Assembly: GCA_025352325.1 (NCBI GenBank) | Contig: JANXTR010000034.1 | Coordinates: forward strand, 1 to 41,683 | Reading direction: 5' to 3' | DNA length: 41,683 bases | DNA from: Microbacteriaceae bacterium | GTDB taxonomy: Bacteria > Actinomycetota > Actinomycetes > Actinomycetales > Microbacteriaceae | Shown here: positions 41,141 to 41,683 of the stretch, piece after piece | How the letters are laid out: each line of letters begins with the position of its first letter | How positions within the stretch are numbered: the stretch's first letter is position 1 | Made by a program: the position numbers and the translations under genes | The notes under the pieces: model-generated | Database searches by the model: none | Seen by the model: only the letters and a program-made list of their open reading frames with translations | What the model was told of the DNA's origin: nothing

Positions 41141-41189
41141 GGCTTGACGCTACGCCCGTCGGTGATGCGTCACCGTCGTGCTCCAGGCG

Positions 41190-41195
41190 TACCGT
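41190..41195 (+). promoter_or_regulatory. -10 box of the DUF2316 gene
   Basis: TACCGT, 7 nt before ATG 41203. It overlaps the in-frame GTG 41194, which argues against that codon as the start. Confidence 0.55.
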
Positions 41196-41202
41196 GAGCG
41201 AC

Positions 41203-41520
41203 ATGTCGTTGAACAGTGAGCAGCGCGAGGGCACTCGGAACGAGCTGCGACGCAACCTGAAGTTGTGCGAGTTGACGGTCGAGACGATCGCGGTCGAGCT
41301 GGGCTTCACCGAATCGCGCCTGGAGGCGACGTTCGACGTTGGTGAGGACTCTGACCCCGTCGACGTCTGGATGCTGCGCGACTTCCTCGAGAAGACCGTG
41401 CGGGAGGGCGGCGGCACGCCGGAACGCTACTCGGTGCTCACCGAGACCGCGCGCTCGGATGCGCAACGTTGGTTCGGACTTCCGGTGCGTGCCGAATGGG
41501 GCCGACGCGCAGGGAAGTAG
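41203..41520 (+). CDS. DUF2316 family protein
   Basis: 105 residues from ATG 41203. SEQREGTRNELRRNLKLCELTVETIAVELGFTESRLEATF is a helix-turn-helix-like opening and DVWMLRDFLEKTVREGGGTPERYSVL the conserved core of DUF2316. It is small and cytoplasmic, perhaps DNA-binding; no partner is known. It is divergent from the LLM oxidoreductase remnant, which may once have been its neighbour in function (inference). It ends at TAG 41518-41520, 20 bases before the HNH gene's stop on the other strand. Confidence 0.8.
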   Translation: MSLNSEQREGTRNELRRNLKLCELTVETIAVELGFTESRLEATFDVGEDSDPVDVWMLRDFLEKTVREGGGTPERYSVLTETARSDAQRWFGLPVRAEWGRRAGK

Positions 41521-41540
41521 GGCGACAGGACCCGCCTGCG

Positions 41541-41683
41541 TCAGAAGGGTGGTGGGTCGGTGGTGTGGGTGGCGCCGGTGGGGCTGGTCCAGGTGGTCGA
41601 ACCGTCGGGGTCGCGGTGGACGGTCCAGTTGCTTTCGTGTTTCAACCGGTGGTGGTGGCGACACAGGTGCGCGAGGTTCGAGG
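41541..41683 (-). CDS. HNH endonuclease (DUF222-type), 3' end only
   Basis: The last 46 codons run from the right edge to TGA 41541-41543. SNLAHLCRHHHRLKHESNW is the C-terminal part of an HNH motif (H..CRHHH, with N later), followed by WTSPTGATHTTDPPPF. These are the hallmarks of the DUF222/HNH proteins that occur in many copies in Microbacteriaceae and other actinobacteria. Their role is not settled; most lie outside classical restriction systems. The 5' end, with the DUF222 domain, is outside the window. Confidence 0.85.
   Translation of the reverse strand, partial: SNLAHLCRHHHRLKHESNWTVHRDPDGSTTWTSPTGATHTTDPPPF

Noticed and set aside
1-41683. tRNA, rRNA, CRISPR, riboswitch, insertion sequence or prophage
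   Set aside because: I looked for cloverleaf and repeat-spacer patterns, transposase and integrase motifs and terminal repeats and found none I could support.

Overview
The window is GC-rich actinobacterial chromosomal DNA, most likely from a member of the Microbacteriaceae. The grounds are dense coding with G/C-rich third positions, two LexA boxes of the actinobacterial form TCGAAC-N4-GTTCGA, an ImuA'/ImuB/DnaE2 mutasome, a type B L31 ribosomal protein, an F420-dependent (LLM-type) oxidoreductase remnant and a DUF222/HNH protein at the right edge. I see no rRNA, tRNA, CRISPR array, integrase, transposase or phage gene. It reads as ordinary chromosome with some gene decay.

Layout. 1-12 kb: end of an ABC ATPase, rpmE2, a serine beta-lactamase-fold hydrolase, a DnaQ-type exonuclease fused to a Nudix domain, a small DUF1330-like protein, trehalose synthase, an alpha/beta hydrolase, a GT4 glycosyltransferase, a decayed ybaK, a histidine phosphatase, a Sir2 deacylase, a TrmH-type rRNA methyltransferase and a D-Ala-D-Ala carboxypeptidase. 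12-17 kb: a small membrane stress protein, dinB, a DEAH helicase and an aminotransferase. 17-27 kb: the SOS mutasome, but split. dnaE2, imuB and imuA' share a strand yet are interrupted by a broken DUF2087 gene, a lipoprotein, a cytosine permease/yeast-type cytosine deaminase pair and a DUF1905 gene. imuB and imuA' each carry a perfect LexA box; I find none at dnaE2.

27-39 kb: a 1223-residue polytopic membrane protein, then a catabolic module. An operon of aldehyde dehydrogenase, acyl-CoA ligase and GMC oxidoreductase could convert an alcohol to aldehyde, acid and acyl-CoA. It is divergent from a PucR-type regulator, and a second, paralogous aldehyde dehydrogenase lies just beyond that regulator. 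39-41.7 kb: a PrmC-like methyltransferase, a cold-shock/DUF1294 fusion, a wrecked LLM oxidoreductase gene, a DUF2316 protein and the 3' end of an HNH endonuclease gene.

A strong window-wide feature is a -10-like TANNNT hexamer placed 6-7 nt before the start codon of many genes. This indicates leaderless transcripts, and I used it to choose several start codons. Four decayed loci (ybaK, a GDSL-hydrolase stub, a DUF2087 gene with an in-frame amber, an LLM oxidoreductase with lost start, frameshift and deletion) point to ongoing gene loss. dnaE2 carries two actinobacterial palindromic repeats translated in frame.
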